NCBI GenBank assembly: GCA_024277595.1
Contig: JAJRUV010000179.1
Span: 1 to 45,420, forward strand
Origin: Gammaproteobacteria bacterium
GTDB taxonomy: Bacteria; Pseudomonadota; Gammaproteobacteria; Thiohalospirales; Thiohalospiraceae
Length of the DNA: 45,420 nt
Direction of reading: 5' to 3'
The position numbers and the translations under genes were made by a program. Every line of letters begins with the position of its first letter. Positions within the stretch are counted from its first letter, which is position 1. Shown in pieces: positions 9,143 through 17,764 of this stretch. The notes below the pieces were generated by a model, which saw nothing but the letters and a program-made list of their open reading frames with translations, had not been told where the DNA came from and ran no database searches.

Positions 9143-10590
9143 TTTCGCCAGAAAGTGCCGGTAAACAGCACCAGCAGGGTAAATATTTCCAGCCGCCCTA
9201 ACAGCATTGCGGCGATACAGACCCACTTGGTGATATTACCCATGGTATGGAACCCCTGGCTGACTTCTCCCAATCCCGGGCCCAGGTTATTCAGACTTGC
9301 TGCAATGGCGGAAAAAGCAGTCACTTGATCCAGGCCGGTAGCAAGAAGCACCACCATCATGGCAGCAAACAGTACAACGTATACGGCGAAGAACCCCCAG
9401 ACAGCATCGACAACCCGTTGTGGTACCGGTACCGAGCCCAGTTTCACGGGCATCTCGGCGTTGGGATGCACCAGGCGTTTTACTTCCCGGCGTCCCTGCT
9501 TGTACAGGAGCAGGCATCGCATGACTTTCATGCCGCCTGCTGTCGATCCGGCGCAACCGCCGATAAAGCTTGAAAACAGCAGCAGTACCGGCAGGGACCC
9601 GGGCCATGTATAAAATTCAGTTGTTGTGAAACCAGTCGTGGTCGCAATTGAGACTACCTGAAACAGACCTTTGACTGCTGTCTCGAAAACAGTGTCATAT
9701 TCGTTGGCAGCATACAGGTAGAGCAAAACAACAATCACCAGCGTACCGAGAATATTTATATACGCCCTGAATTCCGGGTCTTTCGCGTAATGGCTGAGTG
9801 TGTTGCTGCGCCAGCCCAGAAAATGAAGTGAGAAATTGATTCCCGCCAGCGTCATAAACAGTACGGCGATCATGTCGATCATCGAGCTGTCGAAAAACCC
9901 GATACTGGCATCATGGGAGGAAAAACCGCCGATTGCGATCGTAGAGAAAGCATGGCAAATCGCATCGAACAGGCTCATGCCGGCCGTCCAGTAGGCAAGC
10001 CCGCAGGCTGCCGTGAGTAAAAAATAGATATACCACAGTGCTTTGGCTGTCTCGGCAATTCTCGGTGTCAACTTGCCATCTTTGACCGGGCCTGAGGTTT
10101 CAGCGCGGTAAAGTTGCATGCCGCCCACGCCAAGCATTGGCAGCACGGCGACAGCCAATACGATGATTCCCATTCCACCAAGCCACTGCAGCTGATGGCG
10201 ATAGTAAAGAATTGACTTGGGCAGATCATCCAGGCCAGTCAGTACGGTTGCCCCTGTCGTCGTAAGCCCGGATATCGCTTCGAATACAGCGTCAGTAAAC
10301 GTCATCGACGGGTATTCCGAGAAAATCATGGGTGCAGCACCAAAACTTCCGAGCACCACCCAGAAAGCCGCGACAATCAGGAACCCGTCTCGCAGTCGGA
10401 GATCGCGTTTTTGATTACGCACGGGAAACCAGATAATAAAACCTGCAATCAGCGTGATTCCAAAGCCGGATATAAAAGCCTGTGCTGATCCGTCATGGAA
10501 AACATACGACACAAACACTGGAGGCAGCATTGTGAAGCTGAACAGCATCAGCAGCATTCCAAGAATCCGTTGAACTACTGAAATATGCAT
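9139..10590 (-). CDS. trkH: Trk potassium uptake channel subunit TrkH
   Basis: Inner-membrane potassium-translocating subunit, 483 residues, the usual TrkH length. Four pore-loop repeats are visible with filter-like sequences: ISGLTTTGATV, FSTIAIGGFSSH, SIATTTGFTTTEF and SLNNLGPGLGEV. Glycines occupy the expected filter positions. The intervening GGCAGSTAGGMKVMR segment is a TrkH hallmark. It lies 21 bases downstream of trkA, the cytoplasmic gating subunit, so the system is encoded as a unit. Its stop codon overlaps the proposed dctQ start. Confidence 0.95.
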   Translation of the reverse strand: MHISVVQRILGMLLMLFSFTMLPPVFVSYVFHDGSAQAFISGFGITLIAGFIIWFPVRNQKRDLRLRDGFLIVAAFWVVLGSFGAAPMIFSEYPSMTFTDAVFEAISGLTTTGATVLTGLDDLPKSILYYRHQLQWLGGMGIIVLAVAVLPMLGVGGMQLYRAETSGPVKDGKLTPRIAETAKALWYIYFLLTAACGLAYWTAGMSLFDAICHAFSTIAIGGFSSHDASIGFFDSSMIDMIAVLFMTLAGINFSLHFLGWRSNTLSHYAKDPEFRAYINILGTLVIVVLLYLYAANEYDTVFETAVKGLFQVVSIATTTGFTTTEFYTWPGSLPVLLLFSSFIGGCAGSTAGGMKVMRCLLLYKQGRREVKRLVHPNAEMPVKLGSVPVPQRVVDAVWGFFAVYVVLFAAMMVVLLATGLDQVTAFSAIAASLNNLGPGLGEVSQGFHTMGNITKWVCIAAMLLGRLEIFTLLVLFTGTFWRN

Positions 10591-10611
10591 GATCCGTGTA
10601 TTCGAGACCGA

Positions 10612-11985
10612 CTAGAAGGTAACGTCAGTCTGGAACAAGCGCTCTACTTCATCGATATGACGCCGGTCTGTCATAAAGAGGATAACGTGATCATTCGCTT
10701 CGACCACCGTATCGTGATGCGCCTGGCGCACCTGCTCACCTCGGATAATGATATTGATGCTGGTTCCCGGTGGCAGAGGAATTTCATCAATACGTTTCCC
10801 GACAACCCTGGAGCTGTTTTCATCGCCATGTGCTACTGCCTCAATGGCCTCTGCCCGGCCACGACGAAGCGAGTGTACCTTGACGACATCGCCTTTCCGG
10901 ACATGCGCAAGCAGGGAACCGATGGTGATTTGCTGTGGTGATATGGCGACATCAATCGTGCCGCTTTCAACAAGTTCTACATAGGATGGCCTGGTGACCA
11001 GCGCCATGACTTTATTGCAGCCCATGCGCTTGGCTACCATGGCTGAAAGGATGTTGGCCTCTTCGGAGTTGGTTACGGCAATGAAAATATCGGTCCGATC
11101 AATATTTTCTTCCAGCAGAAGTTCTTCATCTGCCGCATCACCATGGAGGACAATGGTTTTATCGAGTCGTTCAGAGATCATTTTGGCGCGTTGCTTGGAG
11201 TGCTCGATGATTTTCACCTGATTTGTGTCTTCAAGCGCTTTGGCGAGTCGCATACCGATGTTCCCGCCCCCGGCAATGACTACATGACGCACCGGGTCTT
11301 CCAGCTTGCGCATCTCACTCATGACCAGGCGAATGTCTTTTCTTGCGGCGATGAAAAAAACCTGGTCGCCTTCCTGTACCAGAGTGTCCCCGCTGGGACG
11401 GATGCTCTTGTCACCACGATAAATAGCCGCAATTCTGGTTTCGGTACCAGGGATATGCTCCTTGAGCGCCTTGATTTTCTGCCCCACGAGCAGGCCTGCG
11501 CTGTGTGCAGTTGCACCGACCAGTTGCACCGTGCCTTCGGCAAAATCCAGCACCTGAAATGCACCAGGATAGTGGATCAGTCGTTCAATATATTCGGTGA
11601 CCAGTTGCTCCGGATTGATGCATACGTCAACCGGTATGCCTTCCTGAACAAATAGTGATTCATCACAGTTATATTCGGAGGCGCGTACTCTGGCAATTTT
11701 CAAAGGGGTGTGAAAAACGCTGTAAGCAACCTGGCAAGCAATCATGTTGATTTCATCGCTGTCAGTGAGCGCAATGATCATATCGGCTGTTTTTGCCCCG
11801 GCTCGCTCCAGGGTGCCAGGGTGGGAGGCATGTCCCACTACCGTACGTACATCGAGACGATCCTGAAGATCGCGCAGCGAGCTCGGATCGCAGTCGACAA
11901 TGGTGACTTCGTTCGCTTCTTCACGGGCAAGGCTGTATGCAGCTGTTGAACCAACCTGCCCGGCGCCCAGAATAAGTATTCTCAT
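10612..11985 (-). CDS. trkA: Trk potassium uptake regulatory subunit TrkA
   Basis: Cytoplasmic NAD-binding gating protein of the Trk system, 457 residues. It has the duplicated RCK architecture. The first TrkA-N domain begins MRILILGAGQVGSTAAYSLA and the second, around residue 230, begins HVVIAGGGNIGMRLAKAL; both are Rossmann GxGxxG motifs. Each is followed by a TrkA-C ligand-binding domain, the second near residues 370-450. The gene starts 10 bases after the uvrD stop and precedes trkH, so uvrD-trkA-trkH-dctQM may be one transcript. Confidence 0.95.
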   Translation of the reverse strand: MRILILGAGQVGSTAAYSLAREEANEVTIVDCDPSSLRDLQDRLDVRTVVGHASHPGTLERAGAKTADMIIALTDSDEINMIACQVAYSVFHTPLKIARVRASEYNCDESLFVQEGIPVDVCINPEQLVTEYIERLIHYPGAFQVLDFAEGTVQLVGATAHSAGLLVGQKIKALKEHIPGTETRIAAIYRGDKSIRPSGDTLVQEGDQVFFIAARKDIRLVMSEMRKLEDPVRHVVIAGGGNIGMRLAKALEDTNQVKIIEHSKQRAKMISERLDKTIVLHGDAADEELLLEENIDRTDIFIAVTNSEEANILSAMVAKRMGCNKVMALVTRPSYVELVESGTIDVAISPQQITIGSLLAHVRKGDVVKVHSLRRGRAEAIEAVAHGDENSSRVVGKRIDEIPLPPGTSINIIIRGEQVRQAHHDTVVEANDHVILFMTDRRHIDEVERLFQTDVTF

Positions 11986-11995
11986 TCAAGTATAC

Positions 11996-14149
11996 CTACA
12001 TAAGACTCAGGTTCGCGTAGGACATTACCAGCCATTTTGTGCCTTCTTTTTCAAAGTTCACCTGTACTCGCTCATGCGCCCCGGAACCCTCGCAATTAAG
12101 AACCACGCCTTCACCGAATTTCTTGTGACGTACCCGCTGACCCAGTCTCACACTACTGTCAGAGTGTGCAACCTCCGGCGCAGCTTGTCGATAGACCGGG
12201 CGAGATACCTTGATCTGCGGACGAATCTCTTCGACAAGATCCTCGGGAATTTCCCTGATAAAGCGGGATGGCTGAGCAAAGCTGTCTACTCCGTGCATTC
12301 GCCTTTGCTCGGCGTACGTCAGGTATAGCTCGCTCATTGCTCGTGTGATCCCCACATAGCAAAGCCGCCGCTCTTCCTCAAGTCCATCAGCATCGTTCAA
12401 AGAACGGCGATGGGGAAACAGCCCGTCCTCCATGCCGGTCATCATAACGATGGGAAACTCCAGACCTTTAGCTGTATGCAAAGTCATCAGTTGTACACAA
12501 TCTTCCCATTCATCCGCCTGGGCATCGCCTGACTCCAGCACGGCATGGGACAGAAAGGCCTCCAGTGGCGGCAGATTGTCTTCTTCATCCGGGTCATAGC
12601 CCCGCGCAGCACTGACCAGTTCCTCAAGGTTCTCGATACGCGCTTCGGCTTTGTCCCTGACTTGCTTGCGGTAGTGTGGAATCAGCCCGCTGTTCTGGAT
12701 AGTGTGGTCAACCTGCTCATGCAGCGCCATATCGTCGGTGTCTCGATCGAGCATTTCGATCAGCTGGAGAAATGCGCCAACGGCATTTGCGGCCCGCCCG
12801 GAAAGCTGATCTCCAGCGGAAGTCAGCGCTGCCTGCCACATGGAAATGGCGTTGGCACGTGCATACTGGCGAATTATATCGACAGTGCGCGCACCGATAC
12901 CACGGGTGGGAAGATTGACGACACGCTCGAACGAGGCGTCATCATCCCGGCTGGCGATCAACCGCAGGTAGGCGAGCGAGTCCTTGATTTCTGCCCGCTC
13001 GAAGAAGCGCTGCCCGCCAAAAACACGATAAGGAATGTTTTTTCGCATTAGGACTTCTTCAAAAACACGTGATTGAGCATTGGCCCGGTACAGTATGGCG
13101 ATATCCTTGCGTGCTGTTCCCCGGCCTGCCTCATCCTGAATTTTTCCGATAATGAAGTCTGCTTCATCGCGCTCGTTGTAGGCGCTGTAAATACGAATGA
13201 GCTCTCCATCGCCCCCCGCCGTCCATAGCTTTTTTTCCATCCTCGAATGGTTATTCGCGATGATCGCATTGGCCGCTTTTAGAATGATCGCGGTTGACCG
13301 GTAGTTCTGCTCCAGTTTTACTGTATGGCTGCCTGGAAAATCTTTCCGGAATCTTTGCAGGTTTTCTACCTTTGCCCCCCGCCACCGGTAAATAGACTGA
13401 TCATCATCTCCTACTGCAAAGGGAATGCCGTGCTCGCCGGCCAGCAGTTTCAGCCATTGGTACTGAACAGCATTGGTGTCCTGGAATTCATCGACCAGCA
13501 AATGGCTGAAGCGCCGCTGGTATCTCTCCAGCACTGCCGGGCAATTCATCCATAGTTCGAGCGCTCTGAGCAACAGTTCTGCAAAATCAACCAGTCCCGA
13601 GTTTTCACAGATTTCCTGGTAGCTTCGGTAGAAATGAATCAGTTCGCGGCGATTCTGGTCTCCCTGGTCCTTGATATCATCCGGGCGCCGGCCATCATCT
13701 TTTTGATTGTTGATAAACCATTGAATTTCTCTGGGCACCCAGACCGAATCATCAACTTCCATATTTTTTAACATGCGCCGGATCAGGCGTTGTTGATCAT
13801 CCGAGTCAATAATCTGAAAGGACTGCGGCAGATTGGCTTCGCGCCAGTGGGTTCGCAACAGACGATGCGCCAGCCCGTGAAAGGTCCCGATCCATAAGTT
13901 ACCAACCGGCAGGCCGAGCAATCCTTCGATACGGCTGCGCATCTCTGCAGCAGCTTTATTGGTGAAAGTGACCGCGAGAATACCCAGTGGTGAGATATTC
14001 TCGACCTGTATCAGCCATGCAACCCTGTGAACAAGGACACGGGTCTTCCCGCTGCCGGCGCCGGCCACGACCAGCATTGGTTCGCCAGGCGCCGACACAG
14101 CTTCGCGCTGTGCGTCATTCAGAGGGTCAAGAATTGATGTGACGTCCAC
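11996..14149 (-). CDS. uvrD: DNA helicase II UvrD
   Basis: Superfamily 1A 3'-5' helicase for nucleotide-excision and mismatch repair, 717 residues. The start MDVTSILDPLNDAQREAVSAP matches UvrD rather than Rep. Walker A is AGAGSGKTRVL (about residues 29-39), motif Ia is FTNKAAAEMR, motif II is LLVDEFQDTN, motif III is GDDDQSIYRWRGA, motif IV is LEQNYRS, motif V is MTLHTAKGLEFP and motif VI is EERRLCYVGITRA. The C-terminal Tudor-like tail GQRVRHKKFGEGVVLNCEG, which binds RNA polymerase in E. coli, is present. Confidence 0.96.
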   Translation of the reverse strand: MDVTSILDPLNDAQREAVSAPGEPMLVVAGAGSGKTRVLVHRVAWLIQVENISPLGILAVTFTNKAAAEMRSRIEGLLGLPVGNLWIGTFHGLAHRLLRTHWREANLPQSFQIIDSDDQQRLIRRMLKNMEVDDSVWVPREIQWFINNQKDDGRRPDDIKDQGDQNRRELIHFYRSYQEICENSGLVDFAELLLRALELWMNCPAVLERYQRRFSHLLVDEFQDTNAVQYQWLKLLAGEHGIPFAVGDDDQSIYRWRGAKVENLQRFRKDFPGSHTVKLEQNYRSTAIILKAANAIIANNHSRMEKKLWTAGGDGELIRIYSAYNERDEADFIIGKIQDEAGRGTARKDIAILYRANAQSRVFEEVLMRKNIPYRVFGGQRFFERAEIKDSLAYLRLIASRDDDASFERVVNLPTRGIGARTVDIIRQYARANAISMWQAALTSAGDQLSGRAANAVGAFLQLIEMLDRDTDDMALHEQVDHTIQNSGLIPHYRKQVRDKAEARIENLEELVSAARGYDPDEEDNLPPLEAFLSHAVLESGDAQADEWEDCVQLMTLHTAKGLEFPIVMMTGMEDGLFPHRRSLNDADGLEEERRLCYVGITRAMSELYLTYAEQRRMHGVDSFAQPSRFIREIPEDLVEEIRPQIKVSRPVYRQAAPEVAHSDSSVRLGQRVRHKKFGEGVVLNCEGSGAHERVQVNFEKEGTKWLVMSYANLSLM

Positions 14150-14178
14150 GACGCTTTATATCCGCAATGATTGTCTGG

Positions 14179-15135
14179 TTATAGTGCGTCACATATCCAC
14201 AGTTGACGCGCCTCTCCCCGGGAGTTCGCCACCGGGAAGACAACACATTCCTCAGCATCGACCAGCGGTTCAATTGGTGCCCCGGAGTCCTTGCAGGGCA
14301 GTTGATCATACAGGTCGGCAGGCCTCATAAATACAGGTGGCGGTTGGAGTGACACAGGATCCCGGCCAACGGCCCGCCGTGATAATCCGACTTTTATCAT
14401 GATATCAACAGACTGCTCGCAGGCCCGGTCGAGCAGCAGAGAGTCGCTCGCCTCAATCCAGCCAAGTACATCGGGTCTCGCTACTGATGCACCGCCATCA
14501 CGAATTGCGGCCAACACCCAGGCCATTGCTTCGAGTTTGAGGTCGCCGCTGACCGAGTACTGCTGCAGGCGCTGCAATTGCCCGCCATAGCCACGATCCT
14601 GAAGAGATTTTGCTTGTGCCACTTCCCCAAATGCGTCCATCAACCAGGCGATCTGCAACATCGCATTGGTAGATCCCCGGATAGCCGCCCTGCGATACAG
14701 ATCGACAGTAACCAGAGGATCGGTGTTAATATTTCTTGCCGCAAGTTCCTGCAATGCTCCAATATCTTCAGTTGTCACGGCATCGGCAAGCACATCATCG
14801 TCCAGTGTTTCAAAATAACGGGCAGGGGCATCGTCGTAACCGATTCCCAACCGGACATCGATGCCGAGAAAGCCACGCATATGCCGCCAGTTTCTATATT
14901 GCTCGATAGCGTTGGCGGCATCGAGCCCCTTTTCTGAAAGAAGCCCGGAAAAATGCTGATACTCGGGTGAGGGGGGTTCATGGCCGGCAGCAGAGCTTTC
15001 GCCGGTATCAGCGGACTCACGCAGTGGCGATCTTCCAGTAGGAACCGGAACCTCTGCAACCAGACCCAGTACTACGTAAAGCAATACACCCAGCAAGCCG
15101 GTCGCTGCCAGCACCATGAGGTTTGTTTTTGACAT
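14179..15135 (-). CDS. Hypothetical membrane-anchored protein with helical, Sel1/TPR-like centre
   Basis: 318 residues; I do not recognise a named family. Residues about 5-27 form one hydrophobic helix (NLMVLAATGLLGVLLYVVLGLV) followed by a Pro/Ser-rich linker, so the bulk is probably periplasmic and tethered. The central region, with LYRRAAIRGSTNAMLQIAWLMDAFGEV, resembles alpha-helical Sel1/TPR repeats. The C-terminal third has four cysteines, ending WICDAL, which could form disulfides. It starts 14 bases after ctaA in the same direction and is followed 29 bases later by uvrD. It occupies the place where a heme O synthase gene usually follows ctaA. A role in oxidase assembly is possible only from position. 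Confidence 0.7.
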   Translation of the reverse strand: MSKTNLMVLAATGLLGVLLYVVLGLVAEVPVPTGRSPLRESADTGESSAAGHEPPSPEYQHFSGLLSEKGLDAANAIEQYRNWRHMRGFLGIDVRLGIGYDDAPARYFETLDDDVLADAVTTEDIGALQELAARNINTDPLVTVDLYRRAAIRGSTNAMLQIAWLMDAFGEVAQAKSLQDRGYGGQLQRLQQYSVSGDLKLEAMAWVLAAIRDGGASVARPDVLGWIEASDSLLLDRACEQSVDIMIKVGLSRRAVGRDPVSLQPPPVFMRPADLYDQLPCKDSGAPIEPLVDAEECVVFPVANSRGEARQLWICDAL

Positions 15136-15149
15136 GCCGCAAGCCGGAT

Positions 15150-16157
15150 TCAGGCAGCCTGCTCCAGAGAAACCTGATGGTTCAGATTAACCATGGATAA
15201 CAGCAGCAATGCGGCAACACCATTGTGCGCAGAAGCAAGAGCTAGCGGGAGCCCGAACCAGACCACACTGAGTCCCAGTATGAACTGCAGGGTCAGCATC
15301 GAGAAAACGATCACGCTGGCCTGACGACTTGCACCGGTTGTTCCTCTTCGCCAATAGAACATACTGATATAGGCCAGAAACAACAGGGTCACAATTGCTC
15401 CGATTCGATGTGTGAAATGAATCGCGACTCTGGACGGGGCATCGAGTACGCCAAATTCATAGTCAACGCCCAGCCCTCTCCACAACACGAAACCTTCCGA
15501 GAAATTGGCGTCATCCGGCCACCACTGGCCATGGCAGGTCGGCAAATCGGGGCAGGCAAGCGCAGCGTAGTTTGAGCTGGTCCATCCTCCCAGTGCAATC
15601 TGGAAAACCAGTACGATCACACCGGCCACAGCGAGTGCCGGGGCTCGACGCGAGCCCGAGCTGATTCGATCAGATGTGTGTCGTCTGGCTTCGAGTACCA
15701 GCCAGAAACATAGTGCCAGCGTGCCCATACCACCCAGAAGATGCGCTACCACGATCACCGGCTTGACCAGTAGTGTCACTGTCCACATTCCCAGCAGACC
15801 CTGAAAAATAACCAGGCCGAGGAGGAATAGTGGTGCTGCAACCGGCTGATCCGGCTTGCGACGGTTGAGCCACGCGAAAAGTGCTATGAAAATAACAATA
15901 AAACCCAGGGTAGATGCAGCATATCGATGAATCATTTCCTTCCAGGCTTTGCCCGTTTCCAGAGGGCGCTCCAGAAGAGCCTGGTGCTCTTCAGCGACGT
16001 GGGCTTCTGTCTCGGGTACGATGAGTGAGCCGTAACAACCCGGCCAGTCCGGGCATCCGAGCCCGGCATCCGAAAGGCGAACCCATGCACCCATGACAAC
16101 AACGATTAAAGCCAGAATTGTTGCTGTATACAATAGACGTGCGTACCAGTTAGCCAT
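15150..16157 (-). CDS. ctaA: Heme A synthase (CtaA/COX15)
   Basis: Integral membrane monooxygenase that oxidises the heme O methyl group to make heme A for cytochrome aa3, about 335 residues. The frame is open from TTG 16193, but ATG 16157 is preferred. GAGGT lies about 10 bases before it, and MANWYARLLYTATILALIVVVMGAWVRLSDAGLGCPDWPGCYG is the normal family start. Heme-ligand-type histidines occur in EMIHRYAAS, VVAHLLGGMG, IHFTHRIGA and SAHNGVAALL, in the two-half architecture of COX15. The cysteine pairs GCPDWPGC and CPDLPTC match the bacterial extracellular-loop pairs. Confidence 0.93.
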   Translation of the reverse strand: MANWYARLLYTATILALIVVVMGAWVRLSDAGLGCPDWPGCYGSLIVPETEAHVAEEHQALLERPLETGKAWKEMIHRYAASTLGFIVIFIALFAWLNRRKPDQPVAAPLFLLGLVIFQGLLGMWTVTLLVKPVIVVAHLLGGMGTLALCFWLVLEARRHTSDRISSGSRRAPALAVAGVIVLVFQIALGGWTSSNYAALACPDLPTCHGQWWPDDANFSEGFVLWRGLGVDYEFGVLDAPSRVAIHFTHRIGAIVTLLFLAYISMFYWRRGTTGASRQASVIVFSMLTLQFILGLSVVWFGLPLALASAHNGVAALLLLSMVNLNHQVSLEQAA

Positions 16158-16185
16158 AGTCAGATCTACCTCGTTATAAATTGCC

Positions 16186-16770
16186 TTACCCAATCTGAGA
16201 CAGTTTCAGGAGTCGCTTCATATCCGCGTGTATGCCCTTCATTCCGGTACCCGCAGAGTAGCGCATCATCAGGTTGCCGATAGGATCCACGAGAAAAATA
16301 TCTCCTGCACTGATCTCACCAACCACCTCCAGTAATTCCTGCCCTCCTGGTTGCCGGGTACTGAATATGATCATATCCGGGTGAGCATTACTCAAAGCAG
16401 CTTCATCAGATATTTCCCGGGTAACAAAAAATACCCGCTGGACCCGACTCATCTCTTTTCCGAGTGCCCGTCGGACCTGTCGTGTCTCGATAAGAGATTG
16501 CTGGCATATACTTTTACATTCTCCGCTATCAAAATAGAGCATTGACCATTTGTCACGTAGCAGTATCAGGCCGTCTGGTTCTGAATCGGTAGAAAGTGTC
16601 AGCTCAGGCAATATGCGTGGGGGAGTAATCAGAGTGCCGTGTTCAGTGGTATTGGACGGAATCAGGCTGCTGCCGGAATTATAGAGGTATACGGCAAGCA
16701 CAAAAGGTCCAATAAATGCTGCCGTTACCAGCAAGAATGTCTTACGGCCTTTAGGAGTGGTATTAGTCAA
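16186..16770 (-). CDS. SCO-like thioredoxin-fold protein of the cox cluster
   Basis: 194 residues, similar in position and outline to the conserved protein between SURF1 and ctaA in Pseudomonas (PA0111-like). One N-terminal membrane anchor (about residues 11-30) precedes a periplasmic thioredoxin-like domain. YFDSGECKSICQQSL contains a CxxxC pair at the place where SCO1/SenC binds copper. VRRALGKEMSRVQRVFFVT and IFLVDPIGNLMMRYSAG follow the SCO fold. The distal histidine of SCO1 is not evident, since the equivalent loop reads FLVDPIGN. Copper delivery or a redox role in oxidase assembly is inferred from position and fold. Confidence 0.8.
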   Translation of the reverse strand: MTNTTPKGRKTFLLVTAAFIGPFVLAVYLYNSGSSLIPSNTTEHGTLITPPRILPELTLSTDSEPDGLILLRDKWSMLYFDSGECKSICQQSLIETRQVRRALGKEMSRVQRVFFVTREISDEAALSNAHPDMIIFSTRQPGGQELLEVVGEISAGDIFLVDPIGNLMMRYSAGTGMKGIHADMKRLLKLSQIG

Positions 16771-16780
16771 AGGAGGGTCT

Positions 16781-17500
16781 CTAGCGGGGTTGTCTCAGGT
16801 TCAAAATCAGGTAAATCACGAAGATTGCCAAGGTAAACGAAAACCATTGGATAGCATAGCCTACATTCTTTTCGGGGCCAGGTATTTCCGGCCTCCAATC
16901 TTTGATGAAACCCTGTTCCGTATTATCTGTTAGTAGAATCTGGTATTTATATACGGGATAGCCGAGATGCTGCTGAATCTCCCCCGCGGTGGGATACAGC
17001 AATCGCCTTGGCCAGGGACTGCTGTCATCCACTGGATCTGTGGGTAATACCAGTCCCGGTTTGGGCAGCAAGGCCAGGCGCCCGTTGATCTGTCGGGGTT
17101 CCCGACTCACCGAGATATCGGGGAGACTCATTCTGTCCGCTGCCTGCGGAAACCAGCCGCGATTAACCAATACAGCTGTTTTTTCGATCAACAAAGGGGT
17201 CAGCAAATGGAACCCGGCTCTGCCTTGATACATCATGCTGTCGAGCAGGATCTGGTGTTCGGGATCGTATTGGCCATAGATGCTGAATCGCCGAAATTGA
17301 TACTCCCCTGCTTGGGAATTATCTATGAGCACATCAAGAGGCGGCTCGCGCATCGTCTGATCAAATGCCTGAAACAAGGTTCTCTTCTGCTCGGCCCGAT
17401 CCAGTTGCCAAAAGCCGGCGGTGATAAACAGAGCTCCGAAAACCAATAGCAAAATTGTTGACCAAAGTGGTGGGCTGAATCTTGCTCTTGCCTTGTTCAC
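16781..17500 (-). CDS. SURF1-family cytochrome oxidase assembly protein
   Basis: 239 residues with the SURF1 topology: an N-terminal helix (STILLLVFGALFITAGFWQLDRAEQKR), a periplasmic domain and a C-terminal helix (YAIQWFSFTLAIFVIYLIL). The signature blocks GFWQLDRAEQK, LLDSMMYQGRAGFHLLTPL, VLVNRGWFP and NVGYAIQWFSF are all visible. SURF1 helps insert heme A into subunit I. The start is GTG 17500. It lies only 18 bases from the start of the divergent DUF2909 gene, so transcription must begin inside or beyond that gene. Confidence 0.93.
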   Translation of the reverse strand: MNKARARFSPPLWSTILLLVFGALFITAGFWQLDRAEQKRTLFQAFDQTMREPPLDVLIDNSQAGEYQFRRFSIYGQYDPEHQILLDSMMYQGRAGFHLLTPLLIEKTAVLVNRGWFPQAADRMSLPDISVSREPRQINGRLALLPKPGLVLPTDPVDDSSPWPRRLLYPTAGEIQQHLGYPVYKYQILLTDNTEQGFIKDWRPEIPGPEKNVGYAIQWFSFTLAIFVIYLILNLRQPR

Positions 17501-17518
17501 GATGTATTTTTAGAGCTT

Positions 17519-17731
17519 ATGATTGTCAAGATGCTTATTGTCGCTGTACTAGTCGCGATTATTATCAGCCTGGGATCCGGCCTGTACTTTCTGGTCAAGG
17601 ACGGGCAAGGATCCCGGCGTACGGTCAGAGCACTGACTGTGCGTATCAGTTTGTCCGTAGCCCTGTTTATTTTGCTTATAGTGGCCTATTTTTCCGGAAT
17701 GATTACACCGCATGGTGTGCTGCCGCAATAG
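17519..17731 (+). CDS. DUF2909 twin-transmembrane protein
   Basis: 70 residues, two membrane helices (about 3-26 and 42-62) separated by a short charged loop LVKDGQGSRRTVRALTVR. That loop and the overall pattern match the DUF2909 'twin transmembrane' family commonly found between coxC and SURF1 in gammaproteobacteria. Function is unknown, with an oxidase-assembly role inferred from conservation of place. It is the only plus-strand gene inside the minus-strand cox cluster, starting 18 bases from SURF1 and ending 33 bases from the coxC stop. Any read-through from coxC into SURF1 would be antisense to it. Confidence 0.85.
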   Translation: MIVKMLIVAVLVAIIISLGSGLYFLVKDGQGSRRTVRALTVRISLSVALFILLIVAYFSGMITPHGVLPQ

Positions 17732-17764
17732 CAGGCAGGCACACCGATCTTTTTGCAGCTGCCG

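Noticed and set aside
11143-11655. Long plus-strand open frames opposite trkA and similar frames opposite uvrD, coxA, recG and spoT
   Set aside because: They are antisense to well-conserved genes, have low-complexity or basic translations and lack ribosome sites.
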